Assembly (NCBI GenBank): GCA_022495995.1
Contig: JAFEMH010006921.1
Span: 44,499-108,498 of the forward strand
Direction of reading: 5' to 3'
Length of the DNA stretch: 64,000 nt
Source of the DNA: Adenophora triphylla var. japonica
Taxonomy: Eukaryota > Streptophyta > Magnoliopsida > Asterales > Campanulaceae
Under the pieces are notes generated by a model, which saw only the letters and a list, made by a program, of their open reading frames with translations, did no database searches and was not told where the DNA came from. Positions within the stretch are counted from its first letter, which is position 1. The number at the start of each line of letters is the position of its first letter. The translations under genes were made by a program, and so were the position numbers. Shown here one piece after another: positions 33,280 to 43,830 of the stretch.

Positions 33280-34701
33280 TGATGTGGTGGATTTTGTATA
33301 TATTATTTTCCTCATTTTCCTAGGTATTTTCATTTATTTTGATGTACTTTGGCTAGTTTTGATGTAATTGGGGCATTATTTACCATTGGAGCTTTTATTG
33401 TAATTCGGGGGTAAAATAGTCGTATTTAGTTAGTTATTTTTCCGGATGTAATTTTGGTGCTTCAAAGTCATGTCTCGTGTATCAAGATTAGTTAAAGTCA
33501 AAGCAAAGTCAAAGTCAAACGAAGCAGAGGATAGGTTCAAACTGCAATTTATGGAAGCTGATGTACTGTTCTACATTGTTGAAAAGTCCAGGGACTGATG
33601 TAAAGAATTAAAAGACTGCAGGGACCAAACTGCAAGAGGCTGAAATTTCAGGGACCTAAATGGAAGGTGGAGATTAGAAAACTTAATTGGTTCAACCAGT
33701 GAGTGAATGAAGGCTTGTGTCAGCGCGTGGACCAAGGGAGGCGTGTGGACCAAGGCGTGAAGGGTTGACTGGCGTGGGTAAAGGAGGAGTAGATTATTAT
33801 TATTAATTGTTTCTTTTCCTTTTTCTTTTAGGTCTTTAATATTAGGTTTAGTTTTATTGGACGAAGGAGTATATATACTTATTTTGTCAATTGTTTTAGG
33901 TCGGACTTTTTATTATTATTTTTTTCTAGAGAGATTTCATAGTTTTTTATGGAGAACTAATTACATTGCTTCGGATTTGAATCTTGAACCGTTTATTGAA
34001 TTCAATTGAGGTATCTATTTCTTTATTTCTTAATCCCTATTCATAGTTTTACTTGTTTTAATTGCTAGATCGTTTTTAGGGTTTTGAGATTTGATCACCC
34101 TCTTTTCTCTTGTGATTGATTTAATGCTAGTTTAATCTTAAGTCTGTGTCAGATTAGGATTTTTCACAAGTGGCATCTTTGAGATTTATGCATGTGTCAT
34201 GGTAAATTGAGAAGGGGGTAAAACTAGATTTTGTTCTATTTGCAAAAGAATAGTGAAATTCTTGATCTTAATTTCTTAAAGCTTTATCAATCGATATTGT
34301 GAATCTAGACTGTGTCAGTTAGGTTTAGGTATTGATTAGGGAAATAGGTGAGTGTGTCACTGCTTATAACCATTAATAAGGAAGAAATAGGGATTGAAAT
34401 ACATCTCGGATCAAGTGAATAGGGAGGAAGGGAAAGAAATTATACTGATGATATTGAATTGATAAACGGGGACGGAAACAAATCTGAAGTGTTTGCCTTT
34501 AATTGTTTTACAACTTAGTTTTTAATTCCCGTTTTAGGAATTTAATAAAATCAATTTTAAACCCCCAATCTTGTCAAGTGACAATTGTGCAATTAAATAA
34601 CCGTTCTTCAATGGATCGATCCTGGACTTGTCCTAGCTGCAGTTTTGTAGCCAAATCTTGTCTTGGTAATTAATTTGTATGCGTGCGACTTTAGCTTGTC
34701 A
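33280..34701 (+). repeat. Element C 5' LTR
   Basis: 1,422 bp, TGATGTGGTGG to TTAGCTTGTCA. Contains GAGTATATATACTTA (TATA region, ~33868-33882) and a T-rich leader. Aligned by eye with the 3' LTR, it differs by scattered single-base changes plus one extra ~96 bp segment at about 34482-34577. Confidence 0.93.
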
Positions 34702-34703
34702 AA

Positions 34704-34721
34704 TTTTGACGCCGTTCTGCT
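34704..34721 (+). promoter_or_regulatory. Element C primer-binding site (decayed)
   Basis: TTTTGACGCCGTTCTGC shortly after the LTR resembles the Athila-type TGGCGCCGTTGCCGGGG (tRNA-Asp), with a few mismatches. Confidence 0.55.
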
Positions 34722-34796
34722 AATCAACTTGCTAGTCTATCTGTTCCAGAAATTGAAAGATATTTCAGGTATAGGAGAAATTTGCAGCGGGACGAG

Positions 34797-37265
34797 ATGA
34801 ATAATAATAACGGCATGGGTGATAATGATCCGGAGGTTGTGAACAATGGGGGTAATGGAAGAGGCAACAATAACCCACCTCCCCCAATTCGGACATTAAG
34901 GCAGAGGATTGCTCCGAACTGGAATGAGCAATCACAAGTAGTGCTATTTCCTGATTTTCCTACTGGGGTCACTTTTGAGTTGAAGCCGGGGTTGTTAAAC
35001 CAGTTGCCCCATTTTAATGGTATACCAGGGGAGAATCCGAATCAGCACATAGCCCAGTTTGTGCAGATATGCAAGAGCATGAATCCGGATGCATTGCCTC
35101 TCGAGCAATTGTTGTTGAGGGCGTTTTCCTTTACTCTTAAGGATAACGCAAATGCGTGGTATTATCACTTGCCACCCAATAGCATTACTTCTTGGCAGCA
35201 GTTAAAGGAGGTATTTCTTGATGAGTTCTTCCCTCCAGATCAGATCAATGTCATGAAGCGGGATATCAGCAACATGGAGCATCGGTCTGATGAATCGTTA
35301 TATGATTATCATAACCGGTTCTACAAGCTTTGCAGAAGTTTTCCATATCATGGCTTTGATGACGAGCAGCTTATTGTATACTTCTATGGAGGATTGACTG
35401 TGCAGGACAAACGGTGGGTAGATTCTGCTTGTGGAGGTAGTATTCTGAACAAAACTACCAGGGATGCAGAGCAGTTGATAGAAGAACTAGCCAAAAGCAC
35501 AAGGACTCATAGGAGGAGGTCTAGCGTTAAACAAGTCAGTGTAGCGGGATCGAGTGATGTTACAAGCAAGTGGGAGATCGAGTTGGCAGATGTTAAGAGT
35601 CTGTTGAAGACATTAGTTTTGGGTCAACAACCTCACCCCTGCGGTATATGTAATGATGTGACTCACCCGACTGATTCTTGTCCCACTCTTCAGACGGATG
35701 AGGTGGTAGATGTTAATGCTATAGGGTTCAATCAGCAGGGTCAGAGGCCACCGCAGTTCAATTACAACGCTGCGAATAATGTTCATCCGAACCTTAGGTA
35801 TGGTCCACCACAGGGACAACAAGGTTTCAGGCAGCCATTCAATAATCAGCAGGGGTTTCAGCAGGGCCAACAATTTCAGGGAAATCAATATAATCAGCAC
35901 ATAGCACCTGTTGGACAGCAGCAGCAGCAGCAGTAGGGACAATCTACAGAGGACATGGTCCGGTCACTAGCACAGAGCATGTCTACCATGAATGGAAACT
36001 TCTAGAAGTTCCAGCAGGAGACTAAATCGAGCATCAACAATTTGGAGAGGCAAGTGAGTCAGATTGCAGAGGCTGTGATAAAAATAGAGGCTAGAGAGGC
36101 AGCAAAGACTGTGCCACCTCCGAAGCAGAATGTTAGCGCAGTGTATATGAGGCGAAAGAAGAAAGTTGATGGATAGACGGTGCCGATAGAGCCTCAACAA
36201 AAGATTGAAAAGAGTATTGAGCCAGAGTTGGAGGTGGAGAAGAAGGTGGAAGAGAAAATCCCTGAAGAGAATTATATTCCACCCATATTTCCTATTTATG
36301 AGCCAGTCGCACCTTTTCCAGAAGCAATGAAGAGAGACACATCAAAGGAGCCTGACAAGGCTATTTTCGATACTTTCAAGAGATTGGAGGTGAACATTCC
36401 GTTTCTAGATCTTCTTCAATCAGTTCCGAGGAATGCGAAGTTCTTAAAGGAGTTATGCACTATGAAGAGGAATCAGAAGGAGCGGAGTCAGAAAAAGGTA
36501 AAGATCTTGGAGCATGTATCTGTAGTTTATCAGAAAAAGATGCCAAAGAAATGTAGTGACCCTGGTATTTTTGTAATTCCTATCTCATTTGGGGGAAGTA
36601 GTTTTCATAGAGCCATGCTTGACTTGGGGGCTTCAATTAATGTTATGCCCTATGCATTATTTGAAGTCCTTAATTTGGGTAAATTGGAGGATACTCGAGT
36701 GGTTATACAGTTGGCGGATAAGTCCAACGCATACCCCAAGGGGGTAGTGAGAGATGTTGAAGTCCGGGTTGGTGACTTGATTTCCCTGGCAGATTTTTAT
36801 GTGCTTGAGATGGAGATGGATTCTGAGGCTCCCATTCTCTTGGGGAGGCCGTTTATGTCTACTTCTGAAACAAATCTTGATGTGACAAAAGGCTCTTTAA
36901 CCATGGAGTTTGATGGGAAAGTGGTGAATTTTAATGTGTTTGGTGATAAGACCCTTCCCAAGAATGTGCGCAAGGTTTGTGCCATGGATTTGAGAGAGCC
37001 AATCATCCAGAATGGGGCAAAGGTAGAAAATGATGATGTTGAGTCTCCAAAAGTGAAATCGGAAAAAAATAAGAAAGGAGAGCCACCAAGGGAGAAAAAG
37101 AAAGTGAAGTCGAAAAAGGGAAAACTTAAATGGTCTCCAACGGGGAGGCATTTCATTGAACCGAATCATCTTTTAGAGGTAACTCAAAAAGATTACTTTC
37201 ATCCCCCTTACATTGATGAGTCCTGTGTTTGTGGGGCCTCCCGTCCCATAACTTTGTTTATTTAG
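34797..37265 (+). pseudogene. Element C gag-pro polyprotein with three amber stops
   Basis: One continuous frame from the first ATG at 34797; the frame is open further upstream almost to the primer site. Order: Asn-rich N-terminus, then the retrotransposon gag domain (34990-35500; LPHFNGIPGENPNQHIAQFV, WYYHLPPNSITSW, RDAEQLIEELAKS). Then comes a CX2CX4HX4C zinc knuckle with Cys at 35640, a Gln-rich linker, and a retropepsin with LDLGASINVMP near 36620 and ILLGRPF near 36836. It ends in a Lys-rich tail. Stops are TAG at 35934, 36003 and 36174, each at a place where CAG would fit. The protease Asp-Leu-Gly is normal for Athila. The frame ends at 37265 without entering RT. Confidence 0.88.
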
Positions 37266-38335
37266 AGTATGCTATGCCGGGGGCTTACCCGATATTTGGT
37301 CTAGCTAAAGACGGTAAAGAAGGGCGGCTTACCGGGAGGCAACCCGAGAATTTCGTTGTTTTTAACTTTGTTTTATTTCTTTTTATTTATTTATTTATTT
37401 ATTTATGTGGAATTGATGCTACTAAGGTATTTTTGTGTGTGGTGTTGTGCAGGGGAATGCATGGAGAAGGAGCAATACAACCTGGGGCCTATTTAAAAAA
37501 AAAAAAAAGTTACTAGAATGTGGGAGCGTCGGCTCCAAAAGTAGGGGAGCACCGGCTCCCAATTTGCTCAAAAACGGAGAAAAGTTTCTGGAAATTTGGA
37601 GCGTCCGCTCCCGATGTGGGGGAGCGTCCGCTCCCAATTAGTCCAAAATTACGTACAGTCAAGGGGGTAAACCTGCTTTTAATTTTCAAAAACATATTAC
37701 CTCAACTCCTTCTTCTTCTCTCGCTCTTCCTCTCTCTTCTCGCTACACCATTAAAACAAACCCCCACCATGGCAGCCGTCGCCCCCCCCCCACCTCTTCA
37801 TCTTCGTCTTCTTCTTCCTTGCCCTCTCATCCCTCCATAAAGCTCCACCCTCAACTCCTCCATTTCCAAATTCGGACCCTACCCACCATCAACCCACTTT
37901 CTCTCTCTACCCCAACCCACAAAATTTACACCCATTAAACCTCGAATTGAACAAGCCCACCACCTTCCCTATAAATTTCTTCCGCACATACACCTTTCTC
38001 AGCCTTTAATTTCTTCAGTGATTCAAGTAATTTGAAACCCTAGAATTTCAATTTCGGGGTTTTTGACATAATCTCAGGAAGCTGTGTTTTGGTGATACAA
38101 GGTGGAGTTCTAAGGATTTGGAAAGCTGTCCAAGGTAATTTTTGCAATTATTTTATTGTTGAAGCCTTTATTTTCTTGGGGAGCTGTGGAGGATCGGTTG
38201 GTGTTGACAAGTGAATTTTTGTATGGTGTTGGTGATTATTTGTTGCTGAGACTGCGTTGTTTGGGTATTGAATTGTGTGTGCTGAAATGAATGTGTAACT
38301 AGCCTCTCTTTCGCATTTTTGATTCGTTTGGAGAA
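37266..38335 (+). other. Element C post-pol untranslated region
   Basis: GTCTAGCTAAAGACGGTAAA followed by GGGAGGCAACCCGAG is the segment usually found 3' of integrase in Athila elements, so pol has been deleted cleanly. Four copies of a small imperfect palindrome (GGGAGCGTCGGCTCC, GGGAGCACCGGCTCCC and two GGAGCGTCCGCTCC) lie at 37525-37638. The rest is C/T-rich leader-like sequence. Confidence 0.65.
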
Positions 38336-38699
38336 GGCAAGCAGGTGTTATGCCTAATTTTTGTTGAAATAATTATAACTGCTAAAGTAATTGAAAGAAT
38401 TATGAAGAGAGTTGCATACTTATCTCATTTCACATTTTCATACTTGATTGTAAGTACACCATCAGTTGATGCACTGGCCCCAAAGTGCAGAGAGAAACCT
38501 TGGAATCATTTCGCTCTGGGAAGGTCAATTTATTATTTACAACAGACATCGTCGAGGAGGGTATTGATGTGCCAAGTTGTTCATCAGGGATACGTTTTGA
38601 CCTCCCAAAAATGGTTCACAGTTATGTTCAATCACGAGGACGAGCTCGACAAAATGATTCACAATTCGTTATAATGTTGGAAGAGCCCCAATTTGATGA
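38336..38699 (+). pseudogene. Captured Dicer-like (DCL) helicase C-terminal domain fragment
   Basis: Reads VLCLIFVEIIITAKVIERIM, LSHFTFSYLIV, SVDALAPK, then after one frame change QRETLESFRSGKVNLLFTTD, IVEEGIDVPSCSS, IRFDLPKMVHSYVQSRGRAR, QNDSQFVIMLE. The FRSGKVNLLFTTDVVEEGID and SYVQSRGRARQ strings are the helicase motifs V and VI of plant Dicer-like proteins; DCL2 or DCL4 subfamily looks closest from memory. About 120 residues are present, and the ALAPK-QRETLESF junction appears continuous as in mRNA. It sits in the sense orientation between the post-pol region and the LeuRS fragment. Non-functional alone: no RNase III, no DExD motif. Confidence 0.88.
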
Positions 38700-38807
38700 C
38701 ATAGGTTCGTTTCGGAAGATGAGATATCGAAAGCTGAGTATTTATATGGACTACTAGTTAAACTGGGTTACGACGGAATTTTTTTTTAGGGTCCATAAAT
38801 CTCAAAT
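38700..38807 (+). other. Unassigned segment between the two captured gene fragments
   Basis: One frame reads DEISKAEYLYGLLVKLGYDG, which looks protein-like and is not recognisably DCL, LeuRS or retrotransposon. It could be a third captured fragment. Too short to assign. Confidence 0.3.
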
Positions 38808-39108
38808 AGTTCCAGCAAGAAACAGTACCCGTGGAACAGGTTGTTAAATCTGGCAATTCATTTATACTGAAAGACAATCCAAGTATTCGTTTGATTGCTC
38901 GCGCTCACAAGATGAGTAAAAGTAGGGGAAATGTCATAAATCCTGATGATGTTGTATTGGAGTATGGTGTAGATTCACTTCGGCTATATGAAATGTTCAT
39001 GGGCCCGTTGAGAGACTTAAAAACATGAATACTAGTGGTATAGAAGGTGTCCATCAATTGTTAGGGAGAGTTTGGAGGTTGATTGTCAGTTCACCTTTAC
39101 TTGATGGT
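38808..39108 (+). pseudogene. Captured leucyl-tRNA synthetase fragment (KMSKS region)
   Basis: Frame reads [60 protein letters not shown] and PLRDLKT. A single-base loss at 39027 precedes NTSGIEGVHQLLGRVWRLIV and SSPLLDG. The [35 protein letters not shown] block is diagnostic of class I leucyl-tRNA synthetases of the bacterial/organellar type, including the ATP-binding KMSKS loop. About 100 residues are present; no editing domain or HIGH motif. Same orientation as the retrotransposon. Confidence 0.9.
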
Positions 39109-39252
39109 ACTATCTTACTTCCTCCTTATGCTTTTGATCTTTATTATGATTTTATTCGTCACACTGAGGGCATTGTGAGATTGAAGCGTGGGGGAGGAGG
39201 TTGATTTATGTTGTAAATTGATATAAAAAAAAATTAAAAATAAATAAATAAA

Positions 39253-39372
39253 AGAGAGGCTAAGTAAAAACCCGAGAGGGCACTTAGGCAAAAGGAGAGG
39301 GTGTATTTTGAAAAAATAAAAAAAATGAGAGGCTAGGTGAAAACCCGAGAGGGTACCTAGGTAAAAGGTGAG
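39253..39372 (+). repeat. Duplicated post-pol motif of element C
   Basis: GAGAGGCTAAGTAAAAACCC plus GAGAGGGCACTTAGGCAAAA, then a ~77 bp later copy GAGAGGCTAGGTGAAAACCC plus GAGAGGGTACCTAGGTAAAA. A similar duplicated motif follows the pol of element B at 57715-57850. Confidence 0.8.
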
Positions 39373-39907
39373 GAAGTGAGACATTGTCTATCTTTTATAC
39401 ATCACCGGAGTTGGAGGCATAAGGGAGGATTGGAGTGTCGGGTAGGATTGTTTACTTTTGGCGTAGGAGGTTCGGTTAGAGGCGCTAGGTTAGAAAATCC
39501 TCGTTTTCCTTTTGGTGATATAAGGGGTGTTGGTGTAGTTCACGAGGTAAGTCTTTGCTTGGGCATTGACTTTAGTTTGAGGGAGTAGTAGTGAGAGGAT
39601 AGCGTGGGGGAAGCTTAGGACAATTTTAGTTCCCCCTAGCTTTTTATGTGTGGGCCTTAGTTTGGATGTCCCGTTTTGCATATTTGGAGTTGGGATCAAG
39701 CTAAGGCCATTATTATCATTATCATCGGTTGGAGTGATAAGGAGCGGAGTTTCATTCTCCGAGTGCATTGAGTGAGTTGTTTGAGTTTGTTGACTTTTGA
39801 TTTGGAGGGTTAGAGGAGATTAGGGGTCATTTTCTCCCATGCTACGCTGATTAGACCGGTGCTTAGAGTGGGGTTAGGATATTACTCAGGGACGAGTAAT
39901 GGTCTAA

Positions 39908-39920
39908 GCGTGGGGAAATT
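39908..39920 (+). promoter_or_regulatory. Element C polypurine tract
   Basis: GCGTGGGGAAATT directly before the 3' LTR, the site of plus-strand DNA priming. Of the form seen in Athila elements. Confidence 0.75.
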
Positions 39921-41246
39921 TGATGTGGTGGATTTTGTATATATTATTTCCCACATTTTCCTAGGTATTTTAATTCATTTTGATGTACTTTGGCTAGTTT
40001 TGATGTAATTGGGGCATTATTTACCATTAGAGCTTTTATTGTAATCCGGGGGTAAAATAGTCGTATTTAGTTAGTTATTTTTCTGGATGTAATTTTGGTG
40101 CTTCAAAGTCATGTCTCGTGTATCAAGATTAGTTAAAGTCAAAGAAAAGTCAAAGTCAAACGAAGCGGAGGATAGGTTTAAACTGCAATTTATGGAAGTT
40201 GATGTACTGTTCTACATTGTTGAAAAGTCCAGGGACTGATGTGAAGAATTAAAAGACTGCAGGGACCAAACTGCAAGAGGCTGAAATTTCAGGGACCAAA
40301 ATGGAAGGTGGAGATTAGGAAACTTAATTGGTTCAACCAGTGAGTGAATGAAGGCTTGTGTCAGCGCGTGGACCAAGGGAGGCGTGTGGACCAAGGCGTG
40401 AAGGGTTGACTGGCGTGGGTAAAGGAGGAGTAGATTATTATTATTAATTGTTTCTTTTCCTTTTTCTTTTAGGTCTTTAATATTAGGTTTAGTTTTATTG
40501 GACGGAGGAGTATATATACTTATTTTGTCAATTGTTTTAGGTCGGACTTTTTATTATTATTTTTTTCTAGAGAGATTTCATAGTTTTTTATGGAGAACTA
40601 ATTACATTGCTTCGGATTTGAATCTTGAACCGTTTATTGAATTCAATTGAGGTATCTATTTCTTTATTTCTTAATCCCTATTCATAGTTTTACTTGTTTT
40701 AATTACTAGATCGTTTTTAGGGTTTTGAGATTTGATCACCCTCTTTTCTCTTGTAATTGATTTAATGCTAGTTTAATCTTAAGTCTGTGTCAGATTAGGA
40801 TTTTTCACAAGTAGCATCTTTGAGATTTATGCATGTGTCATGGTAAATTGAGAAGGGGGTAAAACTAGATTTTGTTCTATTTGCAAAAGAATAGTGAAAT
40901 TCTTGATCTTAATTTCTTAAAGCTTTATCAATCGATATTGTGAATCTAGACTGTGTCAGTTAGGTTTAGGTATTGATTAGGGGAATAGGTGAGTGTGTCA
41001 CTGCTTATAACCATTAATAAGGAAGAAATAGGGATTGAAATACATCTCGGATCAAGTTAATAGGGAGGAAGGAAAAGAAATTATATCGATGATATTGGAT
41101 TGATAAATGGGGACGGAAACAAGTGACAATTGTGCAATTAAATAACCGTTCTTCAGTGGATCGATCCTGGACTTGTCCTAGCTGAAGTTTTGTAGCCAGA
41201 TCATGTCTTGGTAATTAATTTGTAGGCGTGCGACTTTAGCCTATCA
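39921..41246 (+). repeat. Element C 3' LTR
   Basis: 1,326 bp, TGATGTGGTGG to TTAGCCTATCA. Identical in layout to the 5' LTR except for a ~96 bp deletion after GGGGACGGAAACAA; short AAG/CAAG homology at the deletion ends suggests slippage or illegitimate recombination. Confidence 0.93.
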
Positions 41247-43186
41247 GATGACGATTCCCCGAAACCAGTTCCTCAAACCTTCAACCAGGTTCCTCCCCCG
41301 CCAACTTATGGGATGCCTTCGAACCAAGGAAATAACCGACCTAGGCTTCATATTGTCACCTCTCAGGGCAACCCTGTCATATACGGCCATGCCGGTACTA
41401 CTCCCATCACTCAGTACAACCAGCACACCGCTGGACCATCTCAAACAGATGCCAATATCCTCCAATACCCTCCTGGGTTCATCCCATTGCCTATACATGA
41501 ATCCCAAAACACCGGGGACAAACCCCGATACAGTCCAGAAAAGGCCCCCATATATCCACATATATCAAGCCTTCCACCTCCAATCACTACCACTCACATG
41601 GTAGCACCCGGCGCCGAGCCTCAAAGTCCACCACTGGACCCAACCTTAGCCTGGATGGTCGAACAGATGAAAGACCTAAAAGCCAACATGAGCAGCTCAA
41701 AGCAAGAAACGCTCAGATCCACAGATCCTGGAATGGTCACGCCTCTCCCTGCCAAGTTCAGAATGCCGGAGATGGACCGATTCGAAGGAACCGAATGTCC
41801 TGAAATGCATGTTGACACCTACGTTCTCGGCATGAGAGCGAAAGGAGCATCCCTTCAACAAATGGCCGATCACTTCCAGCATACGCTCAAGAGTTCAGCG
41901 CTACGATGGTTCCTAAGGGTAAAGCCTGCAGACCGCCATACCTGGGATCAGATCAGTAGCATCTTCCTAGAGCGGTACAGATCCAACTTAGAGTGGGAAA
42001 CAAGTCGTGAGGACTTAATCACCACCGAACAGAAAGCAGATGAAAGCGTCGGAGAATTCTACAAGAGGTGGAGTTGGAAACTCTCCGAGATCATGGAGCC
42101 ACTCTCCAAGGATGAACAGATGCGGATCTTCAAGTCCTGCTTAAGACCGTCCATCGTAACTCTCATCGCCATCACTTCTTCCCGGATCTCCGGCCATGGT
42201 CAATGCCGGCTCACTGCTCGAGAAGGATCTCAAGGAAAAATTGGCCACAACACGGCGCCATACGGATACCGATCGCGGTTGCATTCAATCCCGCACCGGC
42301 CCCGGCAAAGGGAAAGATACGTCACAACTACATCCATCGGGGACGGTAGTCGGGCAACGAAACCCGGTCCGCAAAGCAACAACTCCACTCGAAAGCGGCT
42401 GCCGTACACTTCGACAAGTTGGACATGCCGCTGAGTAAGATGCTGGAAGGGTTGATCAAGGAAGGCCTCCTCAAACCCGTTGCAAACTACAAACCCAATA
42501 ATCCCGTAGTCAACGCTGACAAGAGCAAGTAATGCGCTTTCCATCAGTATCATGGCCATACCACCGACAACAGCCTGGGGTTACGGTACGAAATTCAGAA
42601 TTTGATAGAGGAAGGAAAGTTGGAGCGTCCCCGTGGACCTAATACAGTCGGAAACCCTTTTTCGAACAACAACAGTGTGAACTCCATTGAATGGGTGCCA
42701 AAGAAGATTGCCGCAGAGCGCCTTCCGCTCTTCCAAACCGTGTCCTCATCAAATGTCCACATCAGTTACGATGTTTGTGATTGCTCCGAATGCCTTGAGT
42801 ACGAGTCCCAAGACATGATCAGGGGCAATTCTCCCAGAAAGCAGAAGAAGAAGTCTTCTCAACAGAAACTGAGAGAAAGATATGAAGCTGGAAACACCAG
42901 CGTGGGTACACATAGAGAGCCATCCGGGAGATTCGATTACTACGTACTCTACTCCAGCCAGTCCTCCCTTCCTCCAGGCCACGCAGCTCTAGAGCAGACA
43001 GGGGTGGGAAAGTCGAAAAGTCCTGCTGACACCAAAGTTCAGGCCTCAGGACACCGGAATACCTCAAATCTTGACAATCTCACTGCCAATCAGAAGCTTA
43101 ACCCCCCGCGGGATCAGCCAAGATTCAATTTGCCCAACTTCAGAGCATGGGCCGGCAAAGGAAAGTCGAAGTCAGCTTGGCACTGA
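41247..43186 (+). pseudogene. Element A gag, main part
   Basis: Continues the frame of 33077-33279 after the target duplication (Pro-rich SPKPVPQTFNQVPPPP near 41255). The gag core spans about 41740-42170 with MPEMDRFEGTECPEMHVDTY, SALRWFLRVKP and FLERYRSNLEWETSREDLIT. A frameshift near 42180 and another near 42400 move the frame, which then reads LSKMLEGLIKEGLL, a TAA at 42530, CAFHQYHGHTTDN (degenerate zinc-type motif typical of Tat gag) and YEIQNLIEEGKLERPRGP. The C-terminal segment DVCDCSECLEYES and KLRERYEAGNTSVGTHR is shared with element B. Forms virus-like particles in active relatives. Confidence 0.85.
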
Positions 43187-43330
43187 CACTCAATCAACGT
43201 GCTAACCAAGGGCGGCCACCGCCGCAAATAGTCTATATACAATCCCGAGGCACCAGCAAAAGATTTACCTCGCAAGAGAAAGACAGGAAACGGATGGCTT
43301 GATGACTCTCCTTCTCCGGAAAGAGACCAG

Positions 43331-43830
43331 ATCTACGATTCCCGACTGTATGGCAGTATACTCACTTTCTGTTACGAAGACCTGTCGAGAGACGCCTCAG
43401 GGAACAATGAATCTTTATACATAACTCTCCGGCTCAACACCATATCGCTCCCCTGAGTATTGGTAGACAATGGATCAGCAGTTAACATCCTCCCTCTCAG
43501 CATGATGCGAGCCCTACGCATCGACGAAGGCCACATGATTCCATCTGCTCGGACTATCAAGGCCTACGACAGCACGTCTCGTCCCATCCTGGGGATGGTG
43601 ACTCTGGAGCTATGGTTTGAAACCCAAATGGTGCCAGCAAAATTCCATGTGATGGACATTCCGTCCGAATTCACAACTCTGTTGGGACGCCCTTTGCTAC
43701 ACCACATGAAAGCCATAGCTTCCACTCTCCATCAGTGCGTCAAGTTCATTAACCGGCAAGGAGATCTTGAAGTCATCAGAGGGGACAGTTTCCTCATAGG
43801 GAACGAAGCTGAGACAACAGCCAAGGGTGC
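43331..43830 (+). pseudogene. Element A retropepsin domain 1
   Basis: YDSRLYGSILTFCYEDLSRD, a TGA at 43454 (CGA in the homologous frames), then VLVDNGSAVNILPLSMMRAL with the catalytic Asp codon at 43466, TIKAYDSTSRPILGMVTLEL, and TTLLGRPLLHHMKAIASTLH. The D-N-G-S active site is usual for Tat/Ogre proteases, which cut the polyprotein. It is homologous over its whole length to the second domain at 46690-47160 and to element B's protease. Confidence 0.85.

Larger units (their letters stand above)
33280..41246 (+). mobile_element. Element C: Athila-like gag-pro retrotransposon carrying host gene fragments
   Basis: Complete insertion: 5' LTR 33280-34701, 3' LTR 39921-41246, five-base target duplication GATGA at 33275-33279 and 41247-41251. 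The interior has a degenerate Athila-type primer-binding site, one gag-pro frame with three TAG stops, and no RT, RNase H or integrase. Next come an Athila-type post-pol segment, a Dicer-like helicase fragment, a leucyl-tRNA synthetase fragment, and a polypurine tract. It must have moved with enzymes from a relative. The LTRs are highly similar apart from one ~96 bp deletion in the 3' copy, so insertion was fairly recent compared with the other decay here. Confidence 0.92.

Noticed and set aside
38336..39108. Functional DCL or LeuRS gene
   Set aside because: Each fragment covers only ~100-120 residues, has a frameshift and lacks the catalytic remainder.
41244..41604. ORFs on both strands at the start of the element A gag continuation
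   Set aside because: The + frame that continues gag explains the region; the others are shadow frames.
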